64,000 nucleotides of DNA from Ruegeria profundi (lineage in GTDB: Bacteria > Pseudomonadota > Alphaproteobacteria > Rhodobacterales > Rhodobacteraceae): contig NZ_LQBP01000007.1 of assembly GCF_001507545.1 (NCBI RefSeq), forward strand, positions 62,001 to 126,000, read 5' to 3'. Below, piece after piece: positions 44,116 to 53,971 of this stretch. Positions within the stretch are counted from its first letter, which is position 1, and every line of letters begins with the position of its first letter. The notes below the pieces were generated by a model. The model ran no database searches, had not been told where the DNA came from, and saw only the letters and a program-made list of their open reading frames with translations. The translations under genes and the position numbers were made by a program.

Positions 44116-44526
44116 TCAAAAAAGCACCGCCAAAAGCATGAAAGTTGTTGCGAGGAAACCAGCGAACCAGATCAGAGTGCGCCAGGGCGACAAGCCAAAA
44201 AAGTAAGCCGGTACGTAGAGTATGCGGGCGATCAGATAGATCCACGCACATGCCGCGGTAAATCCGGTGCCTGCGTCTGCGACCGTGACGGTGGTGCAGG
44301 CTATGGTGAACAGGATCAATCCTTCGAAATGATTGTTCAGCGCACGGTATAAACGGCCGGTCTCGTCCGATAGCTGGTCTTCCAGCGATCCTTTCAGACG
44401 CGAGCGGTCGCGTGGGGACATGGTTTTACCCGGTCCCAGTTCGATATTCGCGGGTATCGCCATCAGGGCATATTGCACGACCTGCAACAGTGCGGCCAAG
44501 GTTAGTGCCGTTAGTTCAGGTGTCAT
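44116..44526 (-). CDS. MAPEG family membrane protein
   Basis: A 136-residue four-helix membrane protein with the MAPEG pattern: YALMAIPANIELGPGKT near residue 18, GRLYRALNNHFEGLILFTIA near 57 and ARILYVPAYFFGLSPWRTLIW near 98. Eukaryotic members are glutathione transferases or eicosanoid enzymes; the bacterial role is not known. It sits between lpdA and sucB in the TCA cluster, a position seen in other Rhodobacteraceae. Confidence 0.88.
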   Translation of the reverse strand: MTPELTALTLAALLQVVQYALMAIPANIELGPGKTMSPRDRSRLKGSLEDQLSDETGRLYRALNNHFEGLILFTIACTTVTVADAGTGFTAACAWIYLIARILYVPAYFFGLSPWRTLIWFAGFLATTFMLLAVLF

Positions 44527-44662
44527 GTCTTGCAATCTCCGAATGTGTGGGCGTTCCTGAAGTGAAAGTCCAACACAGATCGCAGTTGTGGCCCCTTACT
44601 GGGTTTGGCGGCGCGGACGCCGCCAGATATTCGATATGTTTCATGTACACCGGGCATCATGC

Positions 44663-44932
44663 CTACTCGGGCGAAAGCACTTTGACCTGAATATGCGCGA
44701 CGCCGCCGCGTTCGTGATGCATGGCAAGTTCCTCGGATTCGAGAAAAGCCGTGGCCCGCTCAAGATCCGAGATCTCGAACAGAGCAACGGCGTGATCGGG
44801 TCGCGCTGGATCGCGCCAGACGTGAAGGTCATGAATTCCGGCAGATTTGCGCACTGCCGTATCTTCACGGAACACCTTCAGCCAGGCATCGAAATCCGCC
44901 ACATCAGCTTGCCAAAGCACATGCGTTGCCAT
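44663..44932 (-). CDS. conserved hypothetical protein, dimeric alpha/beta-barrel-like
   Basis: The 89-residue product reads MATHVLWQADVADFDAWLKVF, GIHDLHVWRDPARPDHAVALFEIS and ends in IQVKVLSPE, a ferredoxin-like beta-alpha-beta pattern as in small dimeric barrel proteins. Its start follows the sucB stop by two bases, so it is co-translated with sucB. Function unknown. Confidence 0.78.
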   Translation of the reverse strand: MATHVLWQADVADFDAWLKVFREDTAVRKSAGIHDLHVWRDPARPDHAVALFEISDLERATAFLESEELAMHHERGGVAHIQVKVLSPE

Positions 44933-44934
44933 GA

Positions 44935-46452
44935 TTACAGGTCCATCAGCAGGCGGCGTGGATCTTCCAGCGCCTCTTTCACGCGAACAAGGAACGTGAC
45001 CGCGCCTTTGCCGTCCACGATCCGGTGGTCGTAAGACAGTGCCAGATACATCATCGGACGGATTACAACCTGACCGTTGATTGCCATCGGACGATCCTGG
45101 ATTTTGTGCATGCCCAGAATACCTGATTGCGGGGGGTTCAGGATGGGGGAAGACATCAGCGAGCCGTAGACGCCACCGTTTGAGATGGTGAAGGTACCGC
45201 CCTGCATCTCGGCCATCGACAGTTTACCGTCGCGGGCGCGCTTGCCTTTTTCGGCGATGGCCTTCTCGATAGCGGCAAAGGACATCGAGTCCGCGTCGCG
45301 GATCACCGGAACCACAAGGCCAGTCGGTGTACCGGCGGCCACGCCCATATGGACAAAGTTCTTATAGACGATGTCGGTGCCGTCGATCTCGGCATTCACC
45401 TCGGGCACTTCCTTCAGCGCATGGCAGCACGCCTTGGTGAAGAAGGACATAAAGCCCAGACGCACGCCGTGCTTCTTCTCGAACTGGTCCTTGTACTGGC
45501 TGCGCAGGGCCATCACCTCGGTCATGTCCACCTCGTTATAGGTGGTCAGCATCGCGGCGGTGTTCTGGCTGTCTTTCAGGCGCTTGGCGATGGTCTGGCG
45601 CAGGCGGGTCATCTTGACGCGTTCTTCGCGCGCAGCGTCATCCGCAGGAACCGGCGCGCGTGGCGCGGCGGTCGGAGCAGGAGCCGGTGCGGGCGCAGGT
45701 GCAGTAGCAGTTGCGACTGCCTTGGCCACGTCTTCCTTCATGATGCGGCCATCGCGACCGGTGCCGGTGACCTGATCAGCACTCAGACCAGCCTCGGCCA
45801 TCGCTTTTTCGGCCGAAGGTGCGTTAGCTACGTCTTTACCAGCCGTCGCTGCGGCCGGGGCTGCTGCAGCAGCTACCGGAGCCGCGGCGGGGGCCGTCGC
45901 AGCGCCCGCGCCCGAGATCACGGCCAGCTTGGCCGTTGCATCCACGGTCGTGCCTTCAGGCGCGACGATTTCGGACAGAACGCCTGCGGCAGGCGCTGGA
46001 ACCTCAACAGAGACCTTGTCAGTTTCAAGCTCGCAGAGCATTTCGTCTTGCGCCACGGCGTCGCCCACCTGCTTGAACCACGTGGATACCGTGGCCTCGG
46101 TGACCGACTCGCCCAAGGTGGGAACCATCACGTCGACACTGCCAGCGCCAGCGGCCGGTGCGGCGTTGGGTGCGGGTTCAGCGGCGGCAGCAGCCGGGGC
46201 CGGAGCTGCACCTTCGCCTGCGGCAATAGTCGCAAGCAAGGCGTCAACACCAACGGTTTCACCCTCGGCGGCGACGATTTCACCCATGACACCGGCAGCA
46301 GGGGCCGGAACCTCAACCGTTACCTTGTCTGTCTCAAGCTCACAGAGCATCTCATCCACAGCCACGGCATCACCGGGTTTCTTGAACCAGGTCGCAACCG
46401 TGGCTTCGGTGACGGATTCGCCAAGCGTGGGAACACGAACTTCAATTGTCAT
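44935..46452 (-). CDS. sucB: dihydrolipoyllysine succinyltransferase (E2) with two lipoyl domains
   Basis: The 505-residue E2 of 2-oxoglutarate dehydrogenase carries two tandem lipoyl domains: residues 1-78 with [17 protein letters not shown] (Lys43) and 106-183 with [17 protein letters not shown] (Lys146), each followed by an Ala/Pro linker. A peripheral-subunit-binding domain ([17 protein letters not shown] near 212) and the catalytic domain follow, ending with [18 protein letters not shown] near 472 (His and Asp). The single lipoyl domain of E. coli SucB is the usual form. It lies three bases after sucA. Confidence 0.96.
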   Translation of the reverse strand: MTIEVRVPTLGESVTEATVATWFKKPGDAVAVDEMLCELETDKVTVEVPAPAAGVMGEIVAAEGETVGVDALLATIAAGEGAAPAPAAAAAEPAPNAAPAAGAGSVDVMVPTLGESVTEATVSTWFKQVGDAVAQDEMLCELETDKVSVEVPAPAAGVLSEIVAPEGTTVDATAKLAVISGAGAATAPAAAPVAAAAAPAAATAGKDVANAPSAEKAMAEAGLSADQVTGTGRDGRIMKEDVAKAVATATAPAPAPAPAPTAAPRAPVPADDAAREERVKMTRLRQTIAKRLKDSQNTAAMLTTYNEVDMTEVMALRSQYKDQFEKKHGVRLGFMSFFTKACCHALKEVPEVNAEIDGTDIVYKNFVHMGVAAGTPTGLVVPVIRDADSMSFAAIEKAIAEKGKRARDGKLSMAEMQGGTFTISNGGVYGSLMSSPILNPPQSGILGMHKIQDRPMAINGQVVIRPMMYLALSYDHRIVDGKGAVTFLVRVKEALEDPRRLLMDL

Positions 46453-46455
46453 CGT

Positions 46456-49413
46456 TTACTTTCCTTCGAGGCTCAGCGCTTCGTTCACGAGCGCCTCTTG
46501 TTGAGCTTTGTGTTGGCTGGCCAGACCCGTCGCGGGTGAAGCCGAGGTTGCGCGGCCGACATAGGTTGGCCTTGTGTGTTTGGCGCCGATGCGGGTCAGC
46601 ACCCATTCGATATTGGGTTCGATAAATGTCCAGGCGCCCTGGTTCTTGGGTTCTTCCTGACACCAGACCATCTCAGCCCCTTTAAAGCGCTCAAGCTCGT
46701 TGATCAGCGAGTGCGCCGGGAACGGATAGTATTGCTCGATCCGCAGCAGGTAGATGTCGTCGATCCCGCGTGCGTCGCGTTCTTCCAGCAGGTCGTAATA
46801 GACCTTGCCCGAACACAGAACGACGCGTTTGATCTTCTTGTCGGCCACCAGCATGGTGTCCGAGTTGCCCTGTTGCGCGTCGTCCCACAGCACCCGGTGG
46901 AAGCTGGAGCCGGTGGTGAAATCCTCGACCGTGCTGACTGCCAGCTTGTGCCGCAACAGCGACTTCGGCGTGACCAGAATCAGCGGTTTGCGGAACGTCC
47001 GGTGCAATTGGCGGCGCAAGATGTGGAAGTAGTTCGCCGGTGTCGTGCAGTTCGCAACAATCCAGTTGTCCTGACCGCACATCTGCAAGAAGCGCTCCAG
47101 GCGGGCCGAGCTATGTTCGGGGCCTTGCCCTTCGAACCCGTGCGGCAGCAGCGTCACCAGACCCGACATGCGCAGCCATTTGCTTTCGCCCGAGCTGATG
47201 AACTGGTCAAACATGATCTGCGCACCGTTGGCAAAGTCACCAAACTGCGCCTCCCAAAGGGTCAGCGCGTTGGGTTCGGCAAGCGAATAGCCGTATTCGA
47301 AGCCCAAGACCGCGTATTCCGAGAGCATCGAGTCGATCACTTCGTATTTCGACTGCCCTTCACGGATGTTGTTCAGAGGGTAATACCGCTCTTCGGTTTC
47401 CTGATGCACGAAGCCCGAGTGGCGCTGACTGAACGTGCCGCGTGTCGCATCCTGCCCGGACAGGCGTACCGGATACCCTTCGGTCAGCAATGACCCAAAG
47501 GCTAGCGCCTCACCCGTTGCCCAGTCAAAGCCTTTGCCGCTGTCGAACATCTGCTTCTTGTGATCTAGCAGGCGCGAGACGGTTTTGTGCACCGCGATAT
47601 CGGCGGGCGCATGCGTCAGGGCCTTGCCGACTTCGGCGAATGTCTCGGGCGAGATTGCAGTTTCACCGCGGACATATTCCTCTTTGTTTTTGTTCAGATG
47701 CGACCAACGCCCATCCAGCCAGTCCGCCTTGTTCGGCTTGTAATCCTTGCCGGCGTCGAACTCATCGTTCAGATGCGCCTGGAAGGCGGCTTTCATATCC
47801 TCGATCTCGCCTTCCGGGATCAGGCCGTCTTGGACCAAACGCTCAGTATACAGAGACAGCGTGGTCTTATGGGTCTTGATCTTCTTGTACATGATCGGGT
47901 TGGTAAACATGGGCTCATCGCCCTCGTTATGACCAAACCGGCGATAGCAGAAGATGTCGATGACCACGTCCTTGTGGAACTTCTGGCGGAACTCGGTCGC
48001 AACCTTGGCAGCGTGCACCACCGCTTCGGGGTCATCGCCGTTCACGTGGAAAATCGGTGCCTCGACCATCAGCGCGATATCCGTCGGATACGGAGAAGAC
48101 CGCGAGAAGTGCGGTGCGGTGGTAAAGCCGATCTGGTTGTTCACAACGATATGCATGGTGCCGCCGGTCTTGTGCCCGCGCAGGCCCGAAAGGCCAAAGC
48201 CTTCGGCCACAACACCTTGACCGGCAAAGGCCGCATCACCATGCAGCAGGATACCCATCACCGCAGTACGATCGGTATCGTTCAGTTGGTCCTGCTTGGC
48301 GCGGACCTTGCCCAGCACCACGGGGTTCACCGCCTCAAGGTGCGAAGGGTTCGCGGTCAGCGACAGGTGCACGCTGTTGCCGTCAAACTCGCGGTCGCTG
48401 GAGGCGCCGAGGTGATATTTCACGTCGCCGGACCCATCCACGTCTTCGGGTTTGAAGCTGCCGCCCTGGAATTCGTTGAAGATCGCGCGATAAGGTTTAC
48501 CCATCACGTTGGCAAGGATGTTCAGACGCCCCCGGTGCGGCATACCAATCACGATATCCCGTATGCCCAGGGCACCGCCACGCTTGATGATCTGTTCCAT
48601 CGCAGGGATCAGCGCCTCACCGCCGTCAAGACCAAAGCGCTTGGTGCCCATGTATTTGACGTGCAGGAATTTCTCAAATCCCTCGGCCTCGACCATCTTG
48701 TTCAGAATGGCCTTGCGGCCTTCCTTGGTGAACTGGATTTCCTTGCCGTATCCTTCGATCCGTTCCTTCAGCCAAGCGGCCTGTTCAGGGTCAGAGATGT
48801 GCATGTATTGCAGCGCGAAGGTGCCGCAATAGGTGCGTTTCACGATCTCAACGATCTGGCGCATACTGGCCATCTGCAGGCCCAGAACGTTGTCGATAAA
48901 GATCGGGCGGTCCATGTCGGCCTCGGTGAAGCCGTATGTCTTGGGGTCCAGTTCTGGATGTGTACTGGCAGCACGCATGCCCAGCGGGTCAAGATCGGCG
49001 GCCAGATGGCCCCGGATACGATAGGCCCGGATCAGCATCAGCGCGCGCAGACTGTCCAGAACGGCGCGTTTGATCTGATCATCGCTGACCTCAACGCCCT
49101 TGTCCGTTGCCTTTTCCTTGATCTTCTTGCCCGCTGCTTTGGCGTCAATCTCTGACCATTCGCCTGTGAGCGCTCCGGTCAGGTCATCGGCTGGCATCGG
49201 CGGCCAGTCGGTCCGCGCCCAGGAGGGCCCTTCAGCCTCTTTCTGAACGTCCGGAGAAGCGTCCCCCATGGCCTTGAAAAACTCGGCCCATGCGGCGTCT
49301 ACCGCACCGGGGTTCTTGGTGTATTGGGCATATAGCTGCTCCAGATACTCGGCATTGTGTCCCTGCATAAAGCTAGAGGCGTGAAATGCGGAATTGGGCG
49401 TATGTTCGGTCAT
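46456..49413 (-). CDS. sucA: 2-oxoglutarate dehydrogenase E1 component
   Basis: The 985-residue ThDP enzyme decarboxylates 2-oxoglutarate and succinylates the E2 lipoyl groups. Clear blocks include LEQLYAQYTKNPGAVDAAW near residue 20, IRAYRIRGHLAADLDPLG near 135, VIGMPHRGRLNILANVM near 288, DIFCYRRFGHNEGDEPMF near 485 and GFEYGYSLAEPNALTLWEAQFGDF near 705. Length equals the family norm. It is read leftward, sucA-sucB-89aa-MAPEG-lpdA, after a sulfotransferase gene. Confidence 0.97.
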   Translation of the reverse strand: MTEHTPNSAFHASSFMQGHNAEYLEQLYAQYTKNPGAVDAAWAEFFKAMGDASPDVQKEAEGPSWARTDWPPMPADDLTGALTGEWSEIDAKAAGKKIKEKATDKGVEVSDDQIKRAVLDSLRALMLIRAYRIRGHLAADLDPLGMRAASTHPELDPKTYGFTEADMDRPIFIDNVLGLQMASMRQIVEIVKRTYCGTFALQYMHISDPEQAAWLKERIEGYGKEIQFTKEGRKAILNKMVEAEGFEKFLHVKYMGTKRFGLDGGEALIPAMEQIIKRGGALGIRDIVIGMPHRGRLNILANVMGKPYRAIFNEFQGGSFKPEDVDGSGDVKYHLGASSDREFDGNSVHLSLTANPSHLEAVNPVVLGKVRAKQDQLNDTDRTAVMGILLHGDAAFAGQGVVAEGFGLSGLRGHKTGGTMHIVVNNQIGFTTAPHFSRSSPYPTDIALMVEAPIFHVNGDDPEAVVHAAKVATEFRQKFHKDVVIDIFCYRRFGHNEGDEPMFTNPIMYKKIKTHKTTLSLYTERLVQDGLIPEGEIEDMKAAFQAHLNDEFDAGKDYKPNKADWLDGRWSHLNKNKEEYVRGETAISPETFAEVGKALTHAPADIAVHKTVSRLLDHKKQMFDSGKGFDWATGEALAFGSLLTEGYPVRLSGQDATRGTFSQRHSGFVHQETEERYYPLNNIREGQSKYEVIDSMLSEYAVLGFEYGYSLAEPNALTLWEAQFGDFANGAQIMFDQFISSGESKWLRMSGLVTLLPHGFEGQGPEHSSARLERFLQMCGQDNWIVANCTTPANYFHILRRQLHRTFRKPLILVTPKSLLRHKLAVSTVEDFTTGSSFHRVLWDDAQQGNSDTMLVADKKIKRVVLCSGKVYYDLLEERDARGIDDIYLLRIEQYYPFPAHSLINELERFKGAEMVWCQEEPKNQGAWTFIEPNIEWVLTRIGAKHTRPTYVGRATSASPATGLASQHKAQQEALVNEALSLEGK

Positions 49414-49452
49414 GTGCGAACCTCGAATGGGTAGGCGGTTTCGGTTTTGGTT

Positions 49453-50157
49453 TCAGTGTTGCGGCTGGTCTGGATAACCCAGTGTATCAAATACCCAGGC
49501 CATGTTTCGTCGAACGACATCTATTGTTTCAGGGTCATAATAGTCTGGCACAGGTATGCCCTTTCGTCTTTCTTTCATGGATTTGTCGTGTCCGAGTTTA
49601 AAACCGTTTTCCGGCAGACCAAATCCAGCGAGCGTTTCTTTCAAGTCGGCGACAAGGTGTTCTTTGCGAATGAAACGATCAACAATCAGTTTATTATCGA
49701 TCGAAACGATGTCCCAATCTATCGACCATGTGCCCGACAAGACGAACGATCTGAACTGCTCGAATTCGGTTTTCGCGTCCTCCGAAGGCAGATTCTTCTG
49801 GTATTTCATAAAATGAAACTGCGACACCACCCGGTCGAAAGGATCGCGGACATTTGCGATCTTGGTATAGCTGTCAAATGTCTTGGCACCCAGGTTTTCC
49901 CTTACGTTTATGGCCGACATATGATTGCGCCAAGGGTGTTTGTGCCTGTGCCACAACCGCAGAATGCGATGGGTGTTCTGCGTTCTGGGTCCACGTGCCC
50001 CCACAATCCCATGTTTTGAGATCCTGACCTCTCCGTTCGGCAACTCACCCAGCCCCGGTTTTTCACACAAGGGCTGCAGGGCTTTTTCGGTCGAGGTGCC
50101 CGCCGTTTTGGTCGTCTTCAGGTAAATGAACTTGTGCTTGTGGCAAACCAGGACCAT
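49453..50157 (-). CDS. sulfotransferase family protein
   Basis: A 234-residue PAPS-dependent sulfotransferase-like protein: IYLKTTKTAGTSTEKAL near residue 11 is the 5'-phosphosulfate-binding loop, and IANVRDPFDRVVSQFHF near 99 the 3'-phosphate motif, the pattern of the carbohydrate (Sulfotransfer_2) group. It has no signal peptide; the acceptor is unknown. It is inserted in the suc cluster between the DUF805 genes and sucA, facing the same way. Its function has no obvious connection to the TCA cycle. Confidence 0.87.
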   Translation of the reverse strand: MVLVCHKHKFIYLKTTKTAGTSTEKALQPLCEKPGLGELPNGEVRISKHGIVGARGPRTQNTHRILRLWHRHKHPWRNHMSAINVRENLGAKTFDSYTKIANVRDPFDRVVSQFHFMKYQKNLPSEDAKTEFEQFRSFVLSGTWSIDWDIVSIDNKLIVDRFIRKEHLVADLKETLAGFGLPENGFKLGHDKSMKERRKGIPVPDYYDPETIDVVRRNMAWVFDTLGYPDQPQH

Positions 50158-50214
50158 CTCATTGATCCTTTCCGGTTTGTGGCTGAGTGAAACCAGATTT
50201 TCCTGCGTGTCCGA

Positions 50215-50757
50215 TCATGGGGCAACCTCATGCGGGTTCGGGCCGTATTGGTTGGCGCCCGGTTGGCTGGGGCGGGTCAGCCACCACAGCACCAGAAGAG
50301 GCGACACAAAAAGGATCAGCAGTGTCGGAATGACGATCAACAGCGTGGCGCGGGTGAACAGGATGTCCAGATTGCCGCCATGCTGGAAATGGGACGCCAG
50401 GCCGATGCCGAAGATCAGAACCGCGCCAGCGCCGAGGATCAAAAGGATCGGCAGCAAGGCATAAAGCCCACTGCGCCCGGTATCATGCATCCGCCGCCAC
50501 GCGACGGCCAGATGTGGGAAGAATACGATCAGGCTGACGATGCTTTGCACCGGTTGCGAGGACGTTGCGGTAACGGATTTCACCTCATCGCTCTGGCTGA
50601 CCGAGACTTGCGTGAAGAACTGCCAGTCGATGATCCCTGCGATGATGTTCCAGATCACGATGAACAGGAAAAAGAACCAGTATTCGGGCCGCGAGGCTCT
50701 CCCAGAGAATGTGAAGAACTTGGAGAAACAGGTGCGGATGGCGTCGGAGAAGGTCAT
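50215..50757 (-). CDS. DUF805 family membrane protein (copy 1)
   Basis: The 180-residue protein opens with the DUF805 signature FFTFSGRASRPEYWFFFLF near residue 14, has HLAVAWRRMHDTGRSGLYALL near 82 and ends with hydrophobic helices and QYGPNP. Four membrane helices are predicted. Function unknown. It overlaps the second DUF805 gene by four bases. Confidence 0.92.
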   Translation of the reverse strand: MTFSDAIRTCFSKFFTFSGRASRPEYWFFFLFIVIWNIIAGIIDWQFFTQVSVSQSDEVKSVTATSSQPVQSIVSLIVFFPHLAVAWRRMHDTGRSGLYALLPILLILGAGAVLIFGIGLASHFQHGGNLDILFTRATLLIVIPTLLILFVSPLLVLWWLTRPSQPGANQYGPNPHEVAP

Positions 50758-51299
50758 GCGGTTAACTCCGAAGCATTTGGCCCGTATTCGTTGGTTCCGG
50801 GTTCAGAAGGAGTTGTGCCCCACAATACGATTACTACGAATCCCAAGAGCGAAAGCACAAGTTGTGGTACCCCTAGCAGGAAAGCAAAAATCAAAGCTAA
50901 TTTCACCGAAATCAGCCCTAACAGACCCACAAAAAAGGACAGCATAGGGCCAAAGAAAAAAGCTAGAAAAAGCGCGAGCCAAGCATACCAACCCGGGAAT
51001 CCAATATCGTGCACTCGACGTGTGAGCATTGCCGCAAAAGGTACGAGGACCAAAAGCGACACAACGAGGCTTCCAATTCGAGGGCTGTAATCAGTGACAT
51101 TGGATATCTCGTGCGTCTGTTCACCGGTCAGCAAATCTGTAGTCGTGGTAAACTCTTGATAAGTCGTCGGACCAAGAGCCAATAGATCGAATGTCAGAGC
51201 AGCTAACAGCAATAACAATATCGGAGTCACATACATCCAGTATTCCGAGCGGGAGGCCCGCCCGGAAAATGACAGAAGTGTTTTGACACTAAACTGCAT
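50754..51299 (-). CDS. DUF805 family membrane protein (copy 2)
   Basis: The 181-residue protein begins MQFSVKTLLSFSGRASRSEYW and has AAMLTRRVHDIGFPGWYAWL near residue 92 with about five hydrophobic helices and the same C-terminal tag-like ending (TNEYGPN). The two copies are tandem paralogues joined by an ATGA overlap. This copy looks more A/T-rich by eye than its suc neighbours. ATG 51299 is set by the family start; a longer frame runs antisense to nothing conserved. Confidence 0.9.
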   Translation of the reverse strand: MQFSVKTLLSFSGRASRSEYWMYVTPILLLLLAALTFDLLALGPTTYQEFTTTTDLLTGEQTHEISNVTDYSPRIGSLVVSLLVLVPFAAMLTRRVHDIGFPGWYAWLALFLAFFFGPMLSFFVGLLGLISVKLALIFAFLLGVPQLVLSLLGFVVIVLWGTTPSEPGTNEYGPNASELTA

Positions 51300-51318
51300 A
51301 GCTCTGCGCTGATTCCTA

Positions 51319-52200
51319 TCAACCAATCGCTTCCAGCACAGCCTCGCCCAGCTGCGCCGGGCTTTCGGCCACGACGATACCGGCGCTGCGCATGGCTTCG
51401 ATCTTGTCCTCGGCACCGCCTTTGCCGCCGGCGACAATCGCGCCCGCGTGGCCCATGCGGCGGCCCGGAGGGGCTGTGCGGCCTGCGATGAAACCGGCAA
51501 CTGGCTTTTTGCGGCCCTTCTTGGCCTCATCCGCCAGGAACTGCGCGGCTTCTTCCTCGGCCGAGCCACCGATTTCACCGATCATGATGATCGACTCGGT
51601 TTCGTCATCGGCAAGGAACCATTCCAGCACGTCGATATGCTCGGTCCCTTTGATCGGGTCGCCGCCGATGCCGACGCAGGTGGATTGGCCCAGACCCACA
51701 TCAGTGGTCTGCTTGACGGCCTCATAAGTCAGGGTGCCCGAACGTGACACAACACCGACCGAGCCGCGCTTGTGGATGTGACCGGGCATGATGCCGATCT
51801 TGCAGGCGTCAGGCGTGATGACACCGGGGCAGTTCGGGCCGATCAGGCGCGATTTGCTGCCTTCCAGCGCGCGTTTCACCTTCATCATGTCCAGAACCGG
51901 GATGCCTTCGGTGATGCAGACGATCACTTCCATCTCGGCATCAATCGCTTCGAGGATCGAGTCGGCCGCAAAGGGAGGCGGCACGTAGATCACGCTGGCA
52001 TTGGCTTCGGTCACATGCTTGGCCTCGTGGACCGAGTTGAACACGGGCAGGTCAAGATGGGTCATCCCGCCTTTGCCGGGGGTCACACCGCCGACCATCT
52101 TGGTGCCATAAGCAATGGCCTGTTCAGAGTGGAATGTGCCCTGCGAGCCGGTAAAGCCCTGACAGATCACTTTGGTTTTTTCGTCGATGAGGACTGCCAT
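51319..52200 (-). CDS. sucD: succinate-CoA ligase alpha subunit
   Basis: SucD binds CoA and carries the phosphohistidine in succinyl-CoA synthetase. The 293-residue protein has [22 protein letters not shown] near residue 11, [20 protein letters not shown] near 120, [14 protein letters not shown] near 147 and [17 protein letters not shown] near 245 with the active histidine. It lies 42 bp downstream of a small hypothetical gene that separates it from sucC. Confidence 0.97.
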   Translation of the reverse strand: MAVLIDEKTKVICQGFTGSQGTFHSEQAIAYGTKMVGGVTPGKGGMTHLDLPVFNSVHEAKHVTEANASVIYVPPPFAADSILEAIDAEMEVIVCITEGIPVLDMMKVKRALEGSKSRLIGPNCPGVITPDACKIGIMPGHIHKRGSVGVVSRSGTLTYEAVKQTTDVGLGQSTCVGIGGDPIKGTEHIDVLEWFLADDETESIIMIGEIGGSAEEEAAQFLADEAKKGRKKPVAGFIAGRTAPPGRRMGHAGAIVAGGKGGAEDKIEAMRSAGIVVAESPAQLGEAVLEAIG

Positions 52201-52242
52201 TTTTAGGAGTCTCCTGAATTTGCCGCGCGATGAGCGCGAGTG

Positions 52243-52632
52243 TTAAGCCTCCGAGGCGATAACCGCCCCTCCAAGTTTTTTTCCTTCGGCTTTGCCGCCA
52301 TGGGAGTGATGCAAACGAATGACTTCAAAACGTTCTGCACCATTCGATTGAACAAACACGGAGTCGATCTTGGCGCGGCTCATGGACTTTTCGATTTCGG
52401 CCATCGCGTCTCTCCAGTGATCGAAGAGTCCCAAATCTCGGTAAAGGTTGCCGGATTGTCTGACTAGCGCTGCGGAGACAGGGCCATCTTTCAATGAGCA
52501 TACTTCTCGCATTTGGGAAACGTAGATTGTGTCAGCTCGATTTGGGTCAGCTAGACGGTTCTCCTTCGCAACAAAGATCACGATGACCAGTGCAGCGAAG
52601 GCTAACAGCGCTATGGCTTCTCCCACTCCCAT
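52243..52632 (-). CDS. hypothetical protein with N-terminal membrane helix between sucC and sucD
   Basis: The 129-residue product begins with a hydrophobic helix (AIALLAFAALVIVIFVAKEN) and continues as a soluble domain with SQMREVCSLKDGPVSAALVR and a His/Lys-rich tail (LHHSHGGKAEGKK). It lies six bases after sucC in the same direction, so it is translated as part of the operon. I recognise no family, and its base composition looks less GC-rich than the flanking suc genes. Confidence 0.7.
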   Translation of the reverse strand: MGVGEAIALLAFAALVIVIFVAKENRLADPNRADTIYVSQMREVCSLKDGPVSAALVRQSGNLYRDLGLFDHWRDAMAEIEKSMSRAKIDSVFVQSNGAERFEVIRLHHSHGGKAEGKKLGGAVIASEA

Positions 52633-52638
52633 TTCAGC

Positions 52639-53832
52639 TTAACCCTTAACCGCTTTCACGATCTTCTCAGCACCGTCTTTCAGGTTGTCCGCCGCGATCA
52701 CGTCCAGGCCAGAGGTGTTGATGATCTCTTTGCCTTTCTCGACATTCGTGCCTTCCAGACGTACGACCAGCGGAACCTGCAGGCCGACCTCTTTCACCGC
52801 TGCGACAACGCCCTCGGCGATGACGTCACAGCGCATGATGCCGCCGAAGATGTTGACCAGAATGCCTTTGACGTTCGGGTCCGAGGTGATGATCTTGAAC
52901 GCTTCGGTCACTTTCTCTTTGGTCGCGCCGCCGCCCACGTCGAGGAAGTTGGCAGGCTCAGCCCCATACAGCTTGATGATGTCCATGGTGGCCATCGCCA
53001 GACCGGCACCGTTCACCATGCACCCGATCTCACCATCCAGAGCGATATAGTTCAGGTCGTATTTCGACGCTTCCAGTTCCTTGGGGTCTTCCTCGGTCTC
53101 GTCGCGCAGTTCGGCGATGTCGGGGTGGCGGTAGACTGCGTTGCCGTCAAAGCCGACCTTGGCGTCCAGCACTTTCAGATCACCTTTGTCCGAAATGATC
53201 AGCGGGTTAATCTCCAGCATCTCCATGTCCTTCTCGACGAAGGCGGCGTAAAGCTGGCTCATCAGTTTGACGCATTGCTTGACCTGCGCGCCTTCCAGCC
53301 CCAGCGAAAAGGCGATGCGGCGGCCATGATAGGGTTGGTAGCCGGTCGCAGGATCGACCGAGAAGGACAGGATTTTCTCGGGCGTGGCAGCAGCAACCTC
53401 TTCAATGTCCATGCCGCCCTCAGTCGAGCAGACGAATGAGATGCGACTGGTCTGACGATCTACCAGCAGGGCCAGGTACAATTCGCGTTCGATGCCAGAC
53501 CCGGCTTCGATATAAATGCGGTTGACCTGCTTGCCTGCGGGGCCGGTCTGATGCGTGACCAGTGTGCGGCCCAGCATCTTCTTCGCTTCTTCGGCGGCTT
53601 CTTCCACCGACTTGGTCAGACGTACACCGCCCTTTTCGCCGGCATCGGCTTCTTTGAAAGACCCCTTGCCGCGACCACCTGCGTGGATTTGTGCTTTGAC
53701 AACCCAAAGGGGGCCATCCAGTTCACCGGCTGCGGTTTTGGCTTCCTCGGCGCGCAAAACCGCGCGACCTTCGGAGACCGGAGCGCCATAGCTGCGAAGA
53801 AGAGCTTTGGCCTGATATTCGTGAATGTTCAT
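52639..53832 (-). CDS. sucC: succinate-CoA ligase (ADP-forming) beta subunit
   Basis: The 397-residue ATP-grasp subunit starts [22 protein letters not shown] and has [20 protein letters not shown] near residue 43, [20 protein letters not shown] near 200, [18 protein letters not shown] near 258 and [18 protein letters not shown] near 320. With SucD it makes succinate and ATP (or GTP). It is the first gene of the minus-strand suc operon; two palindromic sites lie about 110 bp upstream. Confidence 0.97.
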   Translation of the reverse strand: MNIHEYQAKALLRSYGAPVSEGRAVLRAEEAKTAAGELDGPLWVVKAQIHAGGRGKGSFKEADAGEKGGVRLTKSVEEAAEEAKKMLGRTLVTHQTGPAGKQVNRIYIEAGSGIERELYLALLVDRQTSRISFVCSTEGGMDIEEVAAATPEKILSFSVDPATGYQPYHGRRIAFSLGLEGAQVKQCVKLMSQLYAAFVEKDMEMLEINPLIISDKGDLKVLDAKVGFDGNAVYRHPDIAELRDETEEDPKELEASKYDLNYIALDGEIGCMVNGAGLAMATMDIIKLYGAEPANFLDVGGGATKEKVTEAFKIITSDPNVKGILVNIFGGIMRCDVIAEGVVAAVKEVGLQVPLVVRLEGTNVEKGKEIINTSGLDVIAADNLKDGAEKIVKAVKG

Positions 53833-53940
53833 CGAAACTGTCCCGTCTGACTACGATTAAGTCGTTATAGACGGCTGTAGAGCAGAAATATAAAGGCTTT
53901 TTTGCTGCCTTAGGACTTTTTCGCTAAGATTTTCGACTTT

Positions 53941-53971
53941 TGTGATCACAGAATTTTTGGGTGTGATCACA
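53941..53971. promoter_or_regulatory. paired TGTGATCACA palindromes upstream of sucC
   Basis: Two perfect 10-bp palindromes TGTGATCACA at 53941-53950 and 53962-53971 are separated by 11 bases (21 bp centre to centre), with the proximal one 109 bp from the sucC start. The same pair with the same spacing precedes sdhC. The GT-N4-AC core is compatible with GntR-family operators. Confidence 0.8.

Noticed and set aside
45349..46539. 396-codon plus-strand frame opposite sucB
   Set aside because: It mirrors the Ala/Pro-rich linkers and lipoyl domains of sucB and has a Gly/Arg-rich composition without recognisable domains.
46576..49155. Long plus-strand frames opposite sucA (46576-47493 and 47587-49155)
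   Set aside because: They lie antisense to a full-length conserved 985-residue enzyme; the open frames follow from GC-rich codon use on the coding strand and show no familiar motif or ribosome site.
53941..53971. CRP/FNR-type binding site reading of the TGTGATCACA pairs
   Set aside because: CRP sites have TGTGA and TCACA separated by six bases and FNR sites are TTGAT-N4-ATCAA; here the halves are directly joined.
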